From: Streptomyces phaeolivaceus
GTDB lineage: Bacteria > Actinomycetota > Actinomycetes > Streptomycetales > Streptomycetaceae
Assembly: GCF_009184865.1 (NCBI RefSeq)
Contig: NZ_CP045096.1
Coordinates: 868,001-932,000 of the forward strand
DNA length: 64,000 nucleotides
Direction: 5' to 3'
In this document: in pieces, positions 17,070 through 25,486 of the stretch
How the letters are laid out: each line of letters opens with the position of its first letter
Numbering within the stretch: position 1 is the stretch's first letter
Made by a program: the position numbers and the translations under genes
Notes under the pieces: generated by a model
What the model was told of the DNA's origin: nothing
Databases searched by the model: none
Seen by the model: the letters and a program-made list of their open reading frames with translations, nothing else

Positions 17070-20000
17070 GTGTACACGGATAATCAGGGACCGGACGATC
17101 ACTCCGGAGAATCCGGCGGCATGGATCGTTTTACCCGGATCGACGTCGCCCTACGACTTCTCGAAGCGGCCGAGGAAGCCCTGGAGCGGGAAGAGGGGGA
17201 TCGGGCCGTGGAACTCCTCGACGAGGTGGAGCGGATCCTGGCGGGGCTGACCGACTCCCCGACCGGCGCGGGCGAACGGCGGCTGCTGCTCGGGATGTCG
17301 GCCGACGCGGCCCAGCTCCGCCACGCGCACGGGCAGCGCCCCGAGGACCTGGACGACGCGATCGCGCGACGGGACCTCGTCCACACCCTGACCGTCGAGG
17401 CGTACACGACCCACGGGCCCGAAGAACCGCCGGACCTGGGCGAGTTGGTGCTGATCCGCTCCCAACTCGCCCTCGACGTGGCGGAGCGCTGGCGGACCGG
17501 CGAGCCGGGGCCGCGCCGGACGGCCGACGCCGACCGGGTCGCCGCGCTGCTCGGCCCGACCCTCGACGGCCCGGACGCGCGTCATCTGCCCGACGCGGTC
17601 CAGTGCCACCTGGTGCTCGGCCTGGTCCTCTCCGACCGCTGCCGCTGCCCCGAGCACGACAGCCCCGAGCGGCTCGCGGACCGCGACGCCGCGATCCGGC
17701 ATCTGCGGACGGCGTACGACGCCGACGACCTCGTCCCGGACCTGCGGCCCGTGGTCGCCTTCGACCTCGCGCTGCTGTCCTATCTCCAACTCACCGACCG
17801 CTACGACAAGTCGGCCGACCGGGCACCCGGATCCGGGGACGCCGCCTCGGAGTTCGGCGCGCTGCTGGACCTGCTGCGCCCGCTCGTGACCGACCCGGGT
17901 CAGGACGGCGCGGACGCGGCCGAGCTGGGCTGCGACATGTGCGACGCGCTCACGCAGTACGACAGCGGTCAGCGGGCCCAGTCGACCGCGATCGACTGGT
18001 ACCGGGCCGCCCTCGACCATCCCTCGCTGCCCGCGGAGGCCGCCCACCGCATCGCCACGAATCTGGGGCTGGCGCTGGGCGAACGGTCCGAGCGCAACCG
18101 GGAGGCACCGCATCCCGACGACCCCGCGCCGGCCGTCGACCGCGCCGAGGCGAACGCCCTGTGGGAGGCGGCCCTCACCCGGCTGCCCGCCACCCCCGAC
18201 GCCGGTTCCGAGGACCACGAGGGCCGGGTGGCCTGTCTCGCGGGGATCGTCGACCTGCTCTGGATCGAGCACTCGAACGGACTCCTCGACGAGGACGGCA
18301 TCGGCCGGCTCGCCGCCCGCGCGCGTGAACTCGCCGCCCTCATCGGCCCGGACGACACCGACCGCGCCCTGCTCGTGCTCAAGGCCGCGATCGCCCTGAA
18401 CCGGCGGGCGATCGACCGCGGCATGCCCCACATGTACGACCTGACCAACAGCGCGCTGATGACCGGCACCGCCGATCCGGACCTGGCACTGGCCCGCGCC
18501 CGACCGCGTATGGTGGCGGACCTCCGGGACGCCATCGACCTGCTGCGCACGGCCACCGGGCTCTACCACCACGAGGACGAACTCCATCTGGGCGCCCAGT
18601 GCATCCTGGGCATCGCGCTGCTGCTGGACTTCGCCTGCGCCCTGCCCGAGGTCCGCCACGCGTCGCTCCGGGACGCCCTGCGGATCCTGCGCGTGGTCCT
18701 GGAGGGGCTGCCGACCGACAGCGAACTCCGTGACGACGACCTCCACGGGGCCTTCCGCACCGCGATCCTGTACCGCGTCTGGTACACCGAGCCGTTCACC
18801 GCCGCCGCGCAGAACCCGGGCGAGCGGCTCGTCCCGGACGTCACCGGGTTCCCCTCCGTCGAGGACGATCTGCAGCTGCTCACGAGCCTGCTGGACCCGG
18901 CCACCCTCGAACGGGAACCGTATCTGGTCCTCATCTCCGTCATGGTGGGCTTCATCCGGTCACCGGACGCGACGCCCCCGGCGGCGAACTGCCGTGCCTG
19001 GTCGGACCGGTTACGGCGGGCCGCCCCGCGACTGGAGGCCGACGCCTGGGGGCTCAAGGCCGTCATGCTGGCCGTCGCGGGCACCCTGGGGCTCGTCCTC
19101 GACAAGAGCGGAGAGGCCACTCTCACCGACCGGGCCACCACGACGGCGTCCCTGCGGCAGGCCCGCGCGATGCTCCCACCGGGTTCCACGATGCGCGCGA
19201 TGATCGACGAGGCGTTGCGCGTCGGCGCCATGACCGACCTCCGGGCACTGCTGGGCACCCTGTTCCCGGGCGCGGGCCGGACACCGGCGTCCCCACCCCC
19301 GGCGCCCGGACCCGAGCACCCCGCCCCCACCGCCGCGGGGGACGACGAAGGCGAGCCGGCGCCGCCCACGATCGACGCCGCCGCCACCGTGCTGCTCGGC
19401 GACGGCTCGCCCGACCCGTTCGCCCTCCCCCTCGGCCGGGTCGCCGAGATCCTGGCCGGTGGCCCGGGGCCCACAAGCCCGGCCGTGGCCGCCGCGCGCT
19501 CCCTGACGCACTACCGCCGCTGGCTGCGGGAACGGGACGGGCAGGACCTCACCCGGGCCATCGCCCTCGTACGGCAGGCCCTGTCCCTCCTCGGCGGCCC
19601 GGCGTCGGACCGGGTGCCGGGGGCCGGTCCGGCCGGCGCCGCGCTCGCCGACCGGTGCGCCGAGTTCCTGGCCCATCTGCTCCTCGACCGGCATGTCCTG
19701 CTCGGCGACCACGCCGACCTCGACGCGGCCGTCCACGAGTACGACCTGCTGCTCGACCGGACGCCGGACGACCTCACCCGGCCGCCGCTGCACACCGTGC
19801 TGGCCGAGGCGGGCGATCCACGGGTGCCGCCGCATCTCTTCCACACCCCGGAGCGGACGGAACACGCCCCGTTCCGCGCCGAGTTGCTGGCGGCGGCCGG
19901 GTCGGCGTGGCTGCTGCTCACGCGGTCCCGGCGCCGCCACTCCTCGGCCCTGGCCGACGACGCCGTGCGGGCCTGGGAGGAGGCCGGGCGCCTGCTTCCA

Positions 20001-22217
20001 GCAAACCATCACGCGGTCCCGGCCGTCCGTACCGAACTGGCCGCGCGGGCGCTGCGGACGGCCCGCGAGACGGGTGACGCGGCGGCCGTGCGCGCCTCGG
20101 TGGACGCCCTCGTCGAGGCCGCGACCACCTGCCCGGCCCGCAGCCCGCACCGCCCCGCGCTGCACCTGCGCGCGGCAGCGGCCCTGGCGGAACGTGCCGT
20201 CGACGCCCCCGAGGCACCCGGCCCGTCCGGTGGGGGCGGGCCGCGGGACCCGGCGGGCGGGGCCGCGAGGCGTGAACTGCTCGGGCGGGGGATCGAGTTG
20301 TCGCGGGACGCGGCGGAGCACGGTCCGCACGAGTTCCACGGGTCGCGCGGCCGGTGTCTGTACGGGCTGGGCAGTCTGCTGCTGGCCCGGTATCTGGACG
20401 GGGGGCGGCGCGAGGATCTGGAGGAGGCGCTCGCCGTGCTGCGGGAGGCATGGGGGATGCTGAACGCGAGTCCGGGCGACCCCTTCGCCGTCGCGCTGAT
20501 CCGGACGATCGCCCTCACCCATCGCGCGTTCGGCCCCGGGGACGGCGAACACCGGCGGGAGTCACGGGAGACGGGCCGGTCGGCGCTGACCGCGCACGGC
20601 CGCTCCGTGCTCCTCCAGTCGGGCGCGGACCACGGGCTCGAAGCCGCGCGGGCCATCGCACCCGACATGCTGCGGCTGGTCCGCTGGAGCCTCGCCGACG
20701 GACTGCCCGAGGCGGCCTTCGAGGCGCTCGAACTCGGCCGCGGACTCGTGCTGAACGCCGCCACGATGAACGTCACCGTCCCCGACCTGCTCCGGAACGC
20801 CGACCGGACCGATCTGGCCGACGAATGGGTACGGACCGCCACCGAGAGGCACGGGGACGAGCCGGGCGGGGTCCCGGACGACCTGCGGCGCCGGGTGCTG
20901 GACGCGCTGGCGGGCAGCACGGCCGAGAAACGTCTCGTCTCCGCGCCCACCCCGGCCCGGCTGGGGCGGACCCTGCGCCGACTGGGCACCGACGCGCTGG
21001 CCTACCTCGTACCCGGCGAGGACGGGGCACCCGGCCACGCGGTGATCGTCACGGCCACCGGGGCGGTCCGCTCCCTGCGGCTGCCGGGGCTGACCTCGGT
21101 CTCCGCCGGGCCCGTCGGCGCGTACGACCGGGCTCTCCTGGAGTTCCAGGAGGCGGGCCGGCTGGAGGGCCCCGCGCCGCACCACCCGCTGGTCATGCAC
21201 GAGTTGCACCGCAAGCGGCTGCTGCGGCGGGAGAGCGAGTGGCGGCAGGCGCTCCAACAGCTGTGCGTGTGGGCGGGCGAGGCCGCCATGACACCGCTGC
21301 TGGCCGCCGCCGAGGCCTGGTGGCCGGGCCGTACGCCACGGATCGTCCTGGCTCCCGTGGGCTCCCTCGGCATCGTCCCCTGGCACGCGGCGCACGGCCC
21401 GGAGTCCGCCGCCCCCTCGGCGTCCGGGGCCGGCCACGCGTGCGAGCGGGCCGTCGTCTCGTACTGTGCCAGTGCCCGTCAGCTCATCGAGGTGGCCGCC
21501 CGACCGACGGCCGCCCTGGGCCAGGGGGCCGTGGCCGTCGTGGTGGACCCGGACGGGTCGCCGACGATGCGGCGCGAGGCGGCGCTCGTCGCGTCGCTGC
21601 ATCCGGAGGTCACCGTGATCGGCGGTCTGGGCGGCGCGGGGGACGCCCTCGGGGCGGGGCCGGTGACGCTGCCGCCCGAACCCCGGTCGCTGGAGCCCTT
21701 CCTGCCGGGCCGGGGGTCCGCACCGACCGCGCTCCTGCATGTCAACTGCCACGCGGACACCGGCCCGACGTCCAACGACTCCGTCCTCAAGCTGGACGCC
21801 ACGCACACGGTGTCGGTGCAGGACCTGCTGACCGGGGCGGCCGGTCGCGACCCCGGGATGCCGGGCGGCACGGTCCTGCTCGCCAACTGCACCAGCGATC
21901 TGACCCTGAGCGACCACGACGAGGCGCTGACCCTGGCGACGGCCTTCCTGGGGGTGGGGGCGACGGCGGTCGTCGGTTCCCGCTGGGCCGTCGCCGACGA
22001 TCCCCGGACCACGCTGCTGGTGCTTCTCGTCCATCACCACATGAGGCGGGGGACACCGCCCCGGGACGCCCTGCGCTCCGCCCAGTTGTGGATGCTGGAC
22101 CCCGGGCGGGTCCTGCCTCCCGAGCTGGCGGAGTTCGAGGCGCTGGTCGGGGACGCGGCGCACGGTCCGCTGGACGAGCTGGAGGTGTGGGCCTCCTTCG
22201 CCCACCACGGGCAGTGA
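17070..22217 (+). CDS. Giant TPR-like CHAT-domain protease
   Basis: 1715 residues from GTG 17070, with an AGGGGG site. The N-terminal 1400 residues are alpha-helical repeats of TPR type rich in Ala, Leu, Arg and Asp, interrupted near residues 735-775 by a Pro-rich linker. The C-terminal 350 residues are a caspase-like CHAT domain: VLAPVGSLGIVPWHAA, the catalytic His1561 in LLHVNCHADTG, Cys1607 in VLLANCTSDLTL, and the end GATAVVGSRWAVADDPRT. CHAT proteins act as regulated proteases in bacterial conflict systems, with the repeats serving as sensor or partner-binding surface. It is divergent from the RES toxin operon. No membrane segment is seen. Confidence 0.88.
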   Translation: MYTDNQGPDDHSGESGGMDRFTRIDVALRLLEAAEEALEREEGDRAVELLDEVERILAGLTDSPTGAGERRLLLGMSADAAQLRHAHGQRPEDLDDAIARRDLVHTLTVEAYTTHGPEEPPDLGELVLIRSQLALDVAERWRTGEPGPRRTADADRVAALLGPTLDGPDARHLPDAVQCHLVLGLVLSDRCRCPEHDSPERLADRDAAIRHLRTAYDADDLVPDLRPVVAFDLALLSYLQLTDRYDKSADRAPGSGDAASEFGALLDLLRPLVTDPGQDGADAAELGCDMCDALTQYDSGQRAQSTAIDWYRAALDHPSLPAEAAHRIATNLGLALGERSERNREAPHPDDPAPAVDRAEANALWEAALTRLPATPDAGSEDHEGRVACLAGIVDLLWIEHSNGLLDEDGIGRLAARARELAALIGPDDTDRALLVLKAAIALNRRAIDRGMPHMYDLTNSALMTGTADPDLALARARPRMVADLRDAIDLLRTATGLYHHEDELHLGAQCILGIALLLDFACALPEVRHASLRDALRILRVVLEGLPTDSELRDDDLHGAFRTAILYRVWYTEPFTAAAQNPGERLVPDVTGFPSVEDDLQLLTSLLDPATLEREPYLVLISVMVGFIRSPDATPPAANCRAWSDRLRRAAPRLEADAWGLKAVMLAVAGTLGLVLDKSGEATLTDRATTTASLRQARAMLPPGSTMRAMIDEALRVGAMTDLRALLGTLFPGAGRTPASPPPAPGPEHPAPTAAGDDEGEPAPPTIDAAATVLLGDGSPDPFALPLGRVAEILAGGPGPTSPAVAAARSLTHYRRWLRERDGQDLTRAIALVRQALSLLGGPASDRVPGAGPAGAALADRCAEFLAHLLLDRHVLLGDHADLDAAVHEYDLLLDRTPDDLTRPPLHTVLAEAGDPRVPPHLFHTPERTEHAPFRAELLAAAGSAWLLLTRSRRRHSSALADDAVRAWEEAGRLLPANHHAVPAVRTELAARALRTARETGDAAAVRASVDALVEAATTCPARSPHRPALHLRAAAALAERAVDAPEAPGPSGGGGPRDPAGGAARRELLGRGIELSRDAAEHGPHEFHGSRGRCLYGLGSLLLARYLDGGRREDLEEALAVLREAWGMLNASPGDPFAVALIRTIALTHRAFGPGDGEHRRESRETGRSALTAHGRSVLLQSGADHGLEAARAIAPDMLRLVRWSLADGLPEAAFEALELGRGLVLNAATMNVTVPDLLRNADRTDLADEWVRTATERHGDEPGGVPDDLRRRVLDALAGSTAEKRLVSAPTPARLGRTLRRLGTDALAYLVPGEDGAPGHAVIVTATGAVRSLRLPGLTSVSAGPVGAYDRALLEFQEAGRLEGPAPHHPLVMHELHRKRLLRRESEWRQALQQLCVWAGEAAMTPLLAAAEAWWPGRTPRIVLAPVGSLGIVPWHAAHGPESAAPSASGAGHACERAVVSYCASARQLIEVAARPTAALGQGAVAVVVDPDGSPTMRREAALVASLHPEVTVIGGLGGAGDALGAGPVTLPPEPRSLEPFLPGRGSAPTALLHVNCHADTGPTSNDSVLKLDATHTVSVQDLLTGAAGRDPGMPGGTVLLANCTSDLTLSDHDEALTLATAFLGVGATAVVGSRWAVADDPRTTLLVLLVHHHMRRGTPPRDALRSAQLWMLDPGRVLPPELAEFEALVGDAAHGPLDELEVWASFAHHGQ

Positions 22218-22226
22218 ACGAGCGGT

Positions 22227-22817
22227 TCAGGGGCCGAGGTCGTCGACGCCCAGATCGCGGCGCATCGCGAGGCGCATGTCCGCGAGCGACGTCCACGCCG
22301 CCCGTAGCTCCGGCTCGAACGCGTCCAGTGCCGGGCCGTCCACGGACGGCCCGGCGAGGGCCTTCTTCAGCGTGCCGTAGCCGATGTTGAGGCGTCGGCT
22401 GACGGCGCTCGCGGAGCCGAGCACGGTCGTCGGCACGATCATCTGGGCCTCGGCCCAGCACTCCCGATGGGCGGAGCGGCGTTCGTCCAGCTGTTGCAGA
22501 CAGGCTTCTTCGAGGCCGGTGCCGTCCTTCAGCGCGTGCCACAGGTTGACCTGGGCGGTCTGGTACTGCCGGGCGGCGGTGTTGAGCGCGATGTAGCAGG
22601 CGCGGCGCAGGTCGAGCAGTTCGCTGCCCCGGGCCGCCGACAGCTCGTCCCGGCGCACCCGCTCGGCGTGCTCACGCTCCTGGCGCTGCTGCTGGGCCAG
22701 CGCGTCCAGCTCCAGCCGCTTGGCACGGTCGGCCCTGCCCTGCGTCAGCAGCGCGGCGCCCAGCGTGCCGATCACACCGACCGCGGCGACCGCCAGGGCC
22801 ACCCACGCGTCCCCCAC
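22227..22817 (-). CDS. Small membrane-anchored coiled-coil protein
   Basis: 196 residues. An N-terminal hydrophobic segment (residues 5-25, WVALAVAAVGVIGTLGAALL) is followed by a charged coiled coil (about 28-65) and a helical domain with Trp and Cys but no motif I know. The cytoplasmic side probably holds the C-terminus. It lies 79 bases after the AAA+ ATPase gene on the same strand and converges tightly (9 bases) with the CHAT gene. A similar single-helix-plus-coil layout is seen in the cargo protein at 28293-28979. Function is unknown; a tethering subunit for the ATPase unit is one guess. Confidence 0.8.
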   Translation of the reverse strand: MGDAWVALAVAAVGVIGTLGAALLTQGRADRAKRLELDALAQQQRQEREHAERVRRDELSAARGSELLDLRRACYIALNTAARQYQTAQVNLWHALKDGTGLEEACLQQLDERRSAHRECWAEAQMIVPTTVLGSASAVSRRLNIGYGTLKKALAGPSVDGPALDAFEPELRAAWTSLADMRLAMRRDLGVDDLGP

Positions 22818-22896
22818 CCTTCACCCCCGCCCCCGCCCCACTGGGCAGATGCCGCCCTGTGCAGGTGTCGTCGTCTGCTCAGGTGTCGTCGTCTGC

Positions 22897-24465
22897 TCAC
22901 CTGTCGCCGAGGACGACGACTCGGCGGGGCATGCCCGTGCCGGGTGTCGCGGTGGAGACGGTGGACCGGCCGGCGGGTACCGCGCGTTCCCGGCCCCAGG
23001 CGCGGATCTCCTCGATCTGTTCGGGGTTGCTGCGGCTGAGCGGTGCCGTGTTGGCGAAGGTCTCCTCGACGAACGCGGGGTCGAGCCGGTCCGCCCCGCC
23101 GCCCAGCAGGACCTCGGCGCCGACGTCGTGGAGGGCGGACTCGATGTCGGAGCCCGCGAAGCCCTCCGAGAGATCCACGAGACGGTCGAGCTGGTCCGGG
23201 TGGGGCTCTGCCTTGACGTAGCGCCGGTAGTAGAGCGTGATGATCTCCCGGCGGTCGTGCTCGTCGGGCAGGTCCACGAAGAACAGTTCGTCGAAGCGGC
23301 CCTTGCGCAGCAGTTCGGGCGGCAGACTGCGGACGTCGTTGGCGGTGGCGACCACGAAGACCCGGGAGTCGGACTCCTGGAGCCAGAACAGGAACTGCCC
23401 GATGATGCGCTGCTGGACGCCGGAGCTGTCGTGGGCGCCGGCGAGTCCCTTCTCGATCTCGTCGATCCACAGGATGCACGGGGCGACCCGGTCGGCGGCG
23501 TCCAGCGCCTCCCGCATCCGGCCCTCGGACTCCCCCAGATAGCGGCCGTGGATGCTGGCCATGTCCAGTCGGTACAGGGGCAGTTGCCACTGCTGGGCAA
23601 TGGCCTTGGCCGACAGGGACTTGCCGCAGCCGGGTACTCCGACGAGCAGGACACCGCGGGGCGGGCGGAGTTGGGTGCCCCGCAGGTCGGTGTGGATGAG
23701 CCGGTGTTTGCGCTCCAGCCAGCCGCGCAGATTGGTGAGACCGCCGACGGAGTAGTCGACGTCCTTGCGGGCGAGGCGTTCGAGGCCGGCGAGGTTGTTG
23801 AAGATGCGGTCCTTGGAGCTGGCGAGGGCCAGTACGTCGGCGGCCTCCACCGAGCCCTTGGCGATGAGGGTGGCCAGCAGGTTCACCGCCTCGCCCTCGG
23901 TGACGCCCTGGAGGAACTCGGCGGCCCGGCGGGCGTCGTGCTCGGTCCAGGCGATGGAGACGACGCCCCGGTGGTCGCTGAGGAAGCCGCTGATGGTCTC
24001 GTACATCTCGTCGGCGTTCGGCAGGTCCAACTGCAGGCTCATGCCGAGGCGTTGCAGTCCGCTCCAGATCGGGTTGTCCGTGATGAGGACGACGCATCCG
24101 GCGTGGGTGTCGGCGATCCGGGCGAGTTCGGCGACATTGCGGGTGAAGGGGGTGTCGGACTCCAGCTCCCCGGGGTCGACGAGGACGAGGGTGGCGTGCG
24201 GGCGGGCGCTGAACTGGGCGGCGGCGAAGTCCATGGCGCCGGTCAGCGAGCGGTCGTCGAGGACGGCCGACCCGGATCGCAGATCGCGCAGGCCGGTGGC
24301 TCTGGTGTGGATCCAGAACTGCTGGTTGGCGCGCCTCGGCTGGGTGGCGACCTCTTTCAACATGCGCAGGGCGCGGGCCTGTTCGATGGTGCGCACTCCG
24401 ACGACGGGCACCCGCGCGGTGAGGTAGTTGTCCAGGTCACGCTTGCTGTCGGCGTAGTTCGACAT
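22897..24465 (-). CDS. AAA+ ATPase (Ycf46-like)
   Basis: 522 residues. Residues 1-240 form an inactive-looking N-terminal domain resembling that of Ycf46-type proteins (VVGVRTIEQARAL, ATLVLVDPGELES). Residues 245-500 are a classical AAA+ module: Walker A GVPGCGKS (276-283), Walker B CILWIDEIEKG (330-340), sensor-1 Asn in VVATANDVRSLP, and arginine-finger region RKGRFDELFFVDLP. It should remodel or disassemble protein targets with ATP. It lies in an operon with coiled-coil and membrane proteins of unknown function (27788 to 22227), next to a CHAT protease. A weak GAGAGAG site precedes ATG 24465. Confidence 0.9.
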   Translation of the reverse strand: MSNYADSKRDLDNYLTARVPVVGVRTIEQARALRMLKEVATQPRRANQQFWIHTRATGLRDLRSGSAVLDDRSLTGAMDFAAAQFSARPHATLVLVDPGELESDTPFTRNVAELARIADTHAGCVVLITDNPIWSGLQRLGMSLQLDLPNADEMYETISGFLSDHRGVVSIAWTEHDARRAAEFLQGVTEGEAVNLLATLIAKGSVEAADVLALASSKDRIFNNLAGLERLARKDVDYSVGGLTNLRGWLERKHRLIHTDLRGTQLRPPRGVLLVGVPGCGKSLSAKAIAQQWQLPLYRLDMASIHGRYLGESEGRMREALDAADRVAPCILWIDEIEKGLAGAHDSSGVQQRIIGQFLFWLQESDSRVFVVATANDVRSLPPELLRKGRFDELFFVDLPDEHDRREIITLYYRRYVKAEPHPDQLDRLVDLSEGFAGSDIESALHDVGAEVLLGGGADRLDPAFVEETFANTAPLSRSNPEQIEEIRAWGRERAVPAGRSTVSTATPGTGMPRRVVVLGDR

Positions 24466-24560
24466 GGTGGGCTCTCTCGTGATGCCGTCAGTGGCGCGGT
24501 GGGTGGTGCCGACGGTGGATGTCGTCGGTGGTGTCGCGGTACGTGTCGCCGGTGGCGCCG

Positions 24561-25115
24561 TCAGTCGGGGGTGATGACACGCCGGCCGCCGGTCGGCTCG
24601 TACCAGCCGGTGGGTGGCGGCGCGGCGGGCTCGGTCAGCACGGCGGTGAGGGGGTTGTCGCGCAGGGTGCGGCGCCGGATCTCGACGGCGTGCGGGTCCG
24701 CGCCGTCCGCGAGCAGGGACTGCACCCCCCGTTCCAGGTCCTCCTGGAGCCGTTGGGTGTGCTCGTCCATGAGGCTCGCCATCCGTCGGCGGAAGTCGGC
24801 GGGCAGGCTGGTGTGGGTGATGACGGAGCGGACGGAGCGCAGCACGTCACGGCCGCGGGTGAGGGCCCGGCCGACGGAGAACTCGTCGGAGGCGTCGTTC
24901 ACCTCACGGACCATCAGGTCGAGTCCGCTCTGCAGTCGCCGGTCGACGGCGGAGGCGATACGGGCCAGCAGCCGCTGCCAGGTGTCGGCGGGGAGGTCGT
25001 CGGCGGACAGCGGCGGCAGCTGGAGGGGGTCGGTGCGGTCGCCGTCGGCCCACCGGTCCAGGGTCCGGGCCCAGATCTGGTAGTCGCTCTCGCCGCCCCA
25101 CCGGGTGCGGTTCAC
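24561..25115 (-). CDS. Unknown helical protein of the AAA+ operon
   Basis: 184 residues from GTG 25115, with GGAGG 6 bases upstream and the start overlapping the previous stop (GTGA). The protein begins VNRTRWGGESDYQIWARTL and is mostly amphipathic helix with long Arg/Glu/Asp runs (residues 50-140), ending in a Pro-rich tail. I recognise no domain. Tight coupling to its neighbours argues that it is a real subunit of the ATPase system. The much longer open frame upstream in this phase is antisense-like sequence of the next gene and was not accepted. The 95 bases between this gene and the ATPase hold only degenerate GTCGGTGG repeats. Confidence 0.75.
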   Translation of the reverse strand: MNRTRWGGESDYQIWARTLDRWADGDRTDPLQLPPLSADDLPADTWQRLLARIASAVDRRLQSGLDLMVREVNDASDEFSVGRALTRGRDVLRSVRSVITHTSLPADFRRRMASLMDEHTQRLQEDLERGVQSLLADGADPHAVEIRRRTLRDNPLTAVLTEPAAPPPTGWYEPTGGRRVITPD

Positions 25116-25456
25116 AGGTCCCTCCGGGGGCGGCGTACGAGCTGTTCGCCGGGCGGCAGGGGGTCCCAGGACGGCAGGTCGGTGACGGTCCGCCGCAGCC
25201 GTCTGGTGACGGGGTCGGGTGCGGGCTGCCCCGGCGGCGGTGCGGCGGGCACGGCCCAGGGGGCGGGCGCGGTCGGCGGTGCCGTCGCCGGTGGCGGGGG
25301 TACGGCCGCGGCTGCGGTGTCGGTGTCCCGCTGGTCGGGGAGGGTGGGAGCCCGGTCCGGCCGGGGTGGCGCCGCGAGGGGCCGCAGGTGCTCCGGGATC
25401 TCGGGCCTGAGCCACGGGGGCGTCGAGTCCGGCGAGAAGGGGAGGTCGTCGCTCAT
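25112..25456 (-). CDS. Short proline/alanine-rich protein of the AAA+ operon
   Basis: 114 residues from ATG 25456. The first 30 residues (SDDLPFSPDSTPPWLRPEIP) and last 30 (VTRRLRRTVTDLPSWDPLPP) are ordered-looking and flank a low-complexity Pro/Ala stretch of about 45 residues. No domain recognised. It sits between the large coiled-coil membrane protein and the helical protein, overlapping the latter by four bases. Such proteins often act as flexible adaptors; here that is only an inference. Base use matches the flanking genes. Confidence 0.7.
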   Translation of the reverse strand: MSDDLPFSPDSTPPWLRPEIPEHLRPLAAPPRPDRAPTLPDQRDTDTAAAAVPPPPATAPPTAPAPWAVPAAPPPGQPAPDPVTRRLRRTVTDLPSWDPLPPGEQLVRRPRRDL

Positions 25457-25486
25457 GGTCGTTTCCTCTCGGAGGTCCCGGTGGTC

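Noticed and set aside
20354..22390. Second-frame Arg/Gly-rich ORF inside the CHAT gene
   Set aside because: Out-of-frame shadow; the CHAT frame has catalytic motifs to its stop at 22217.
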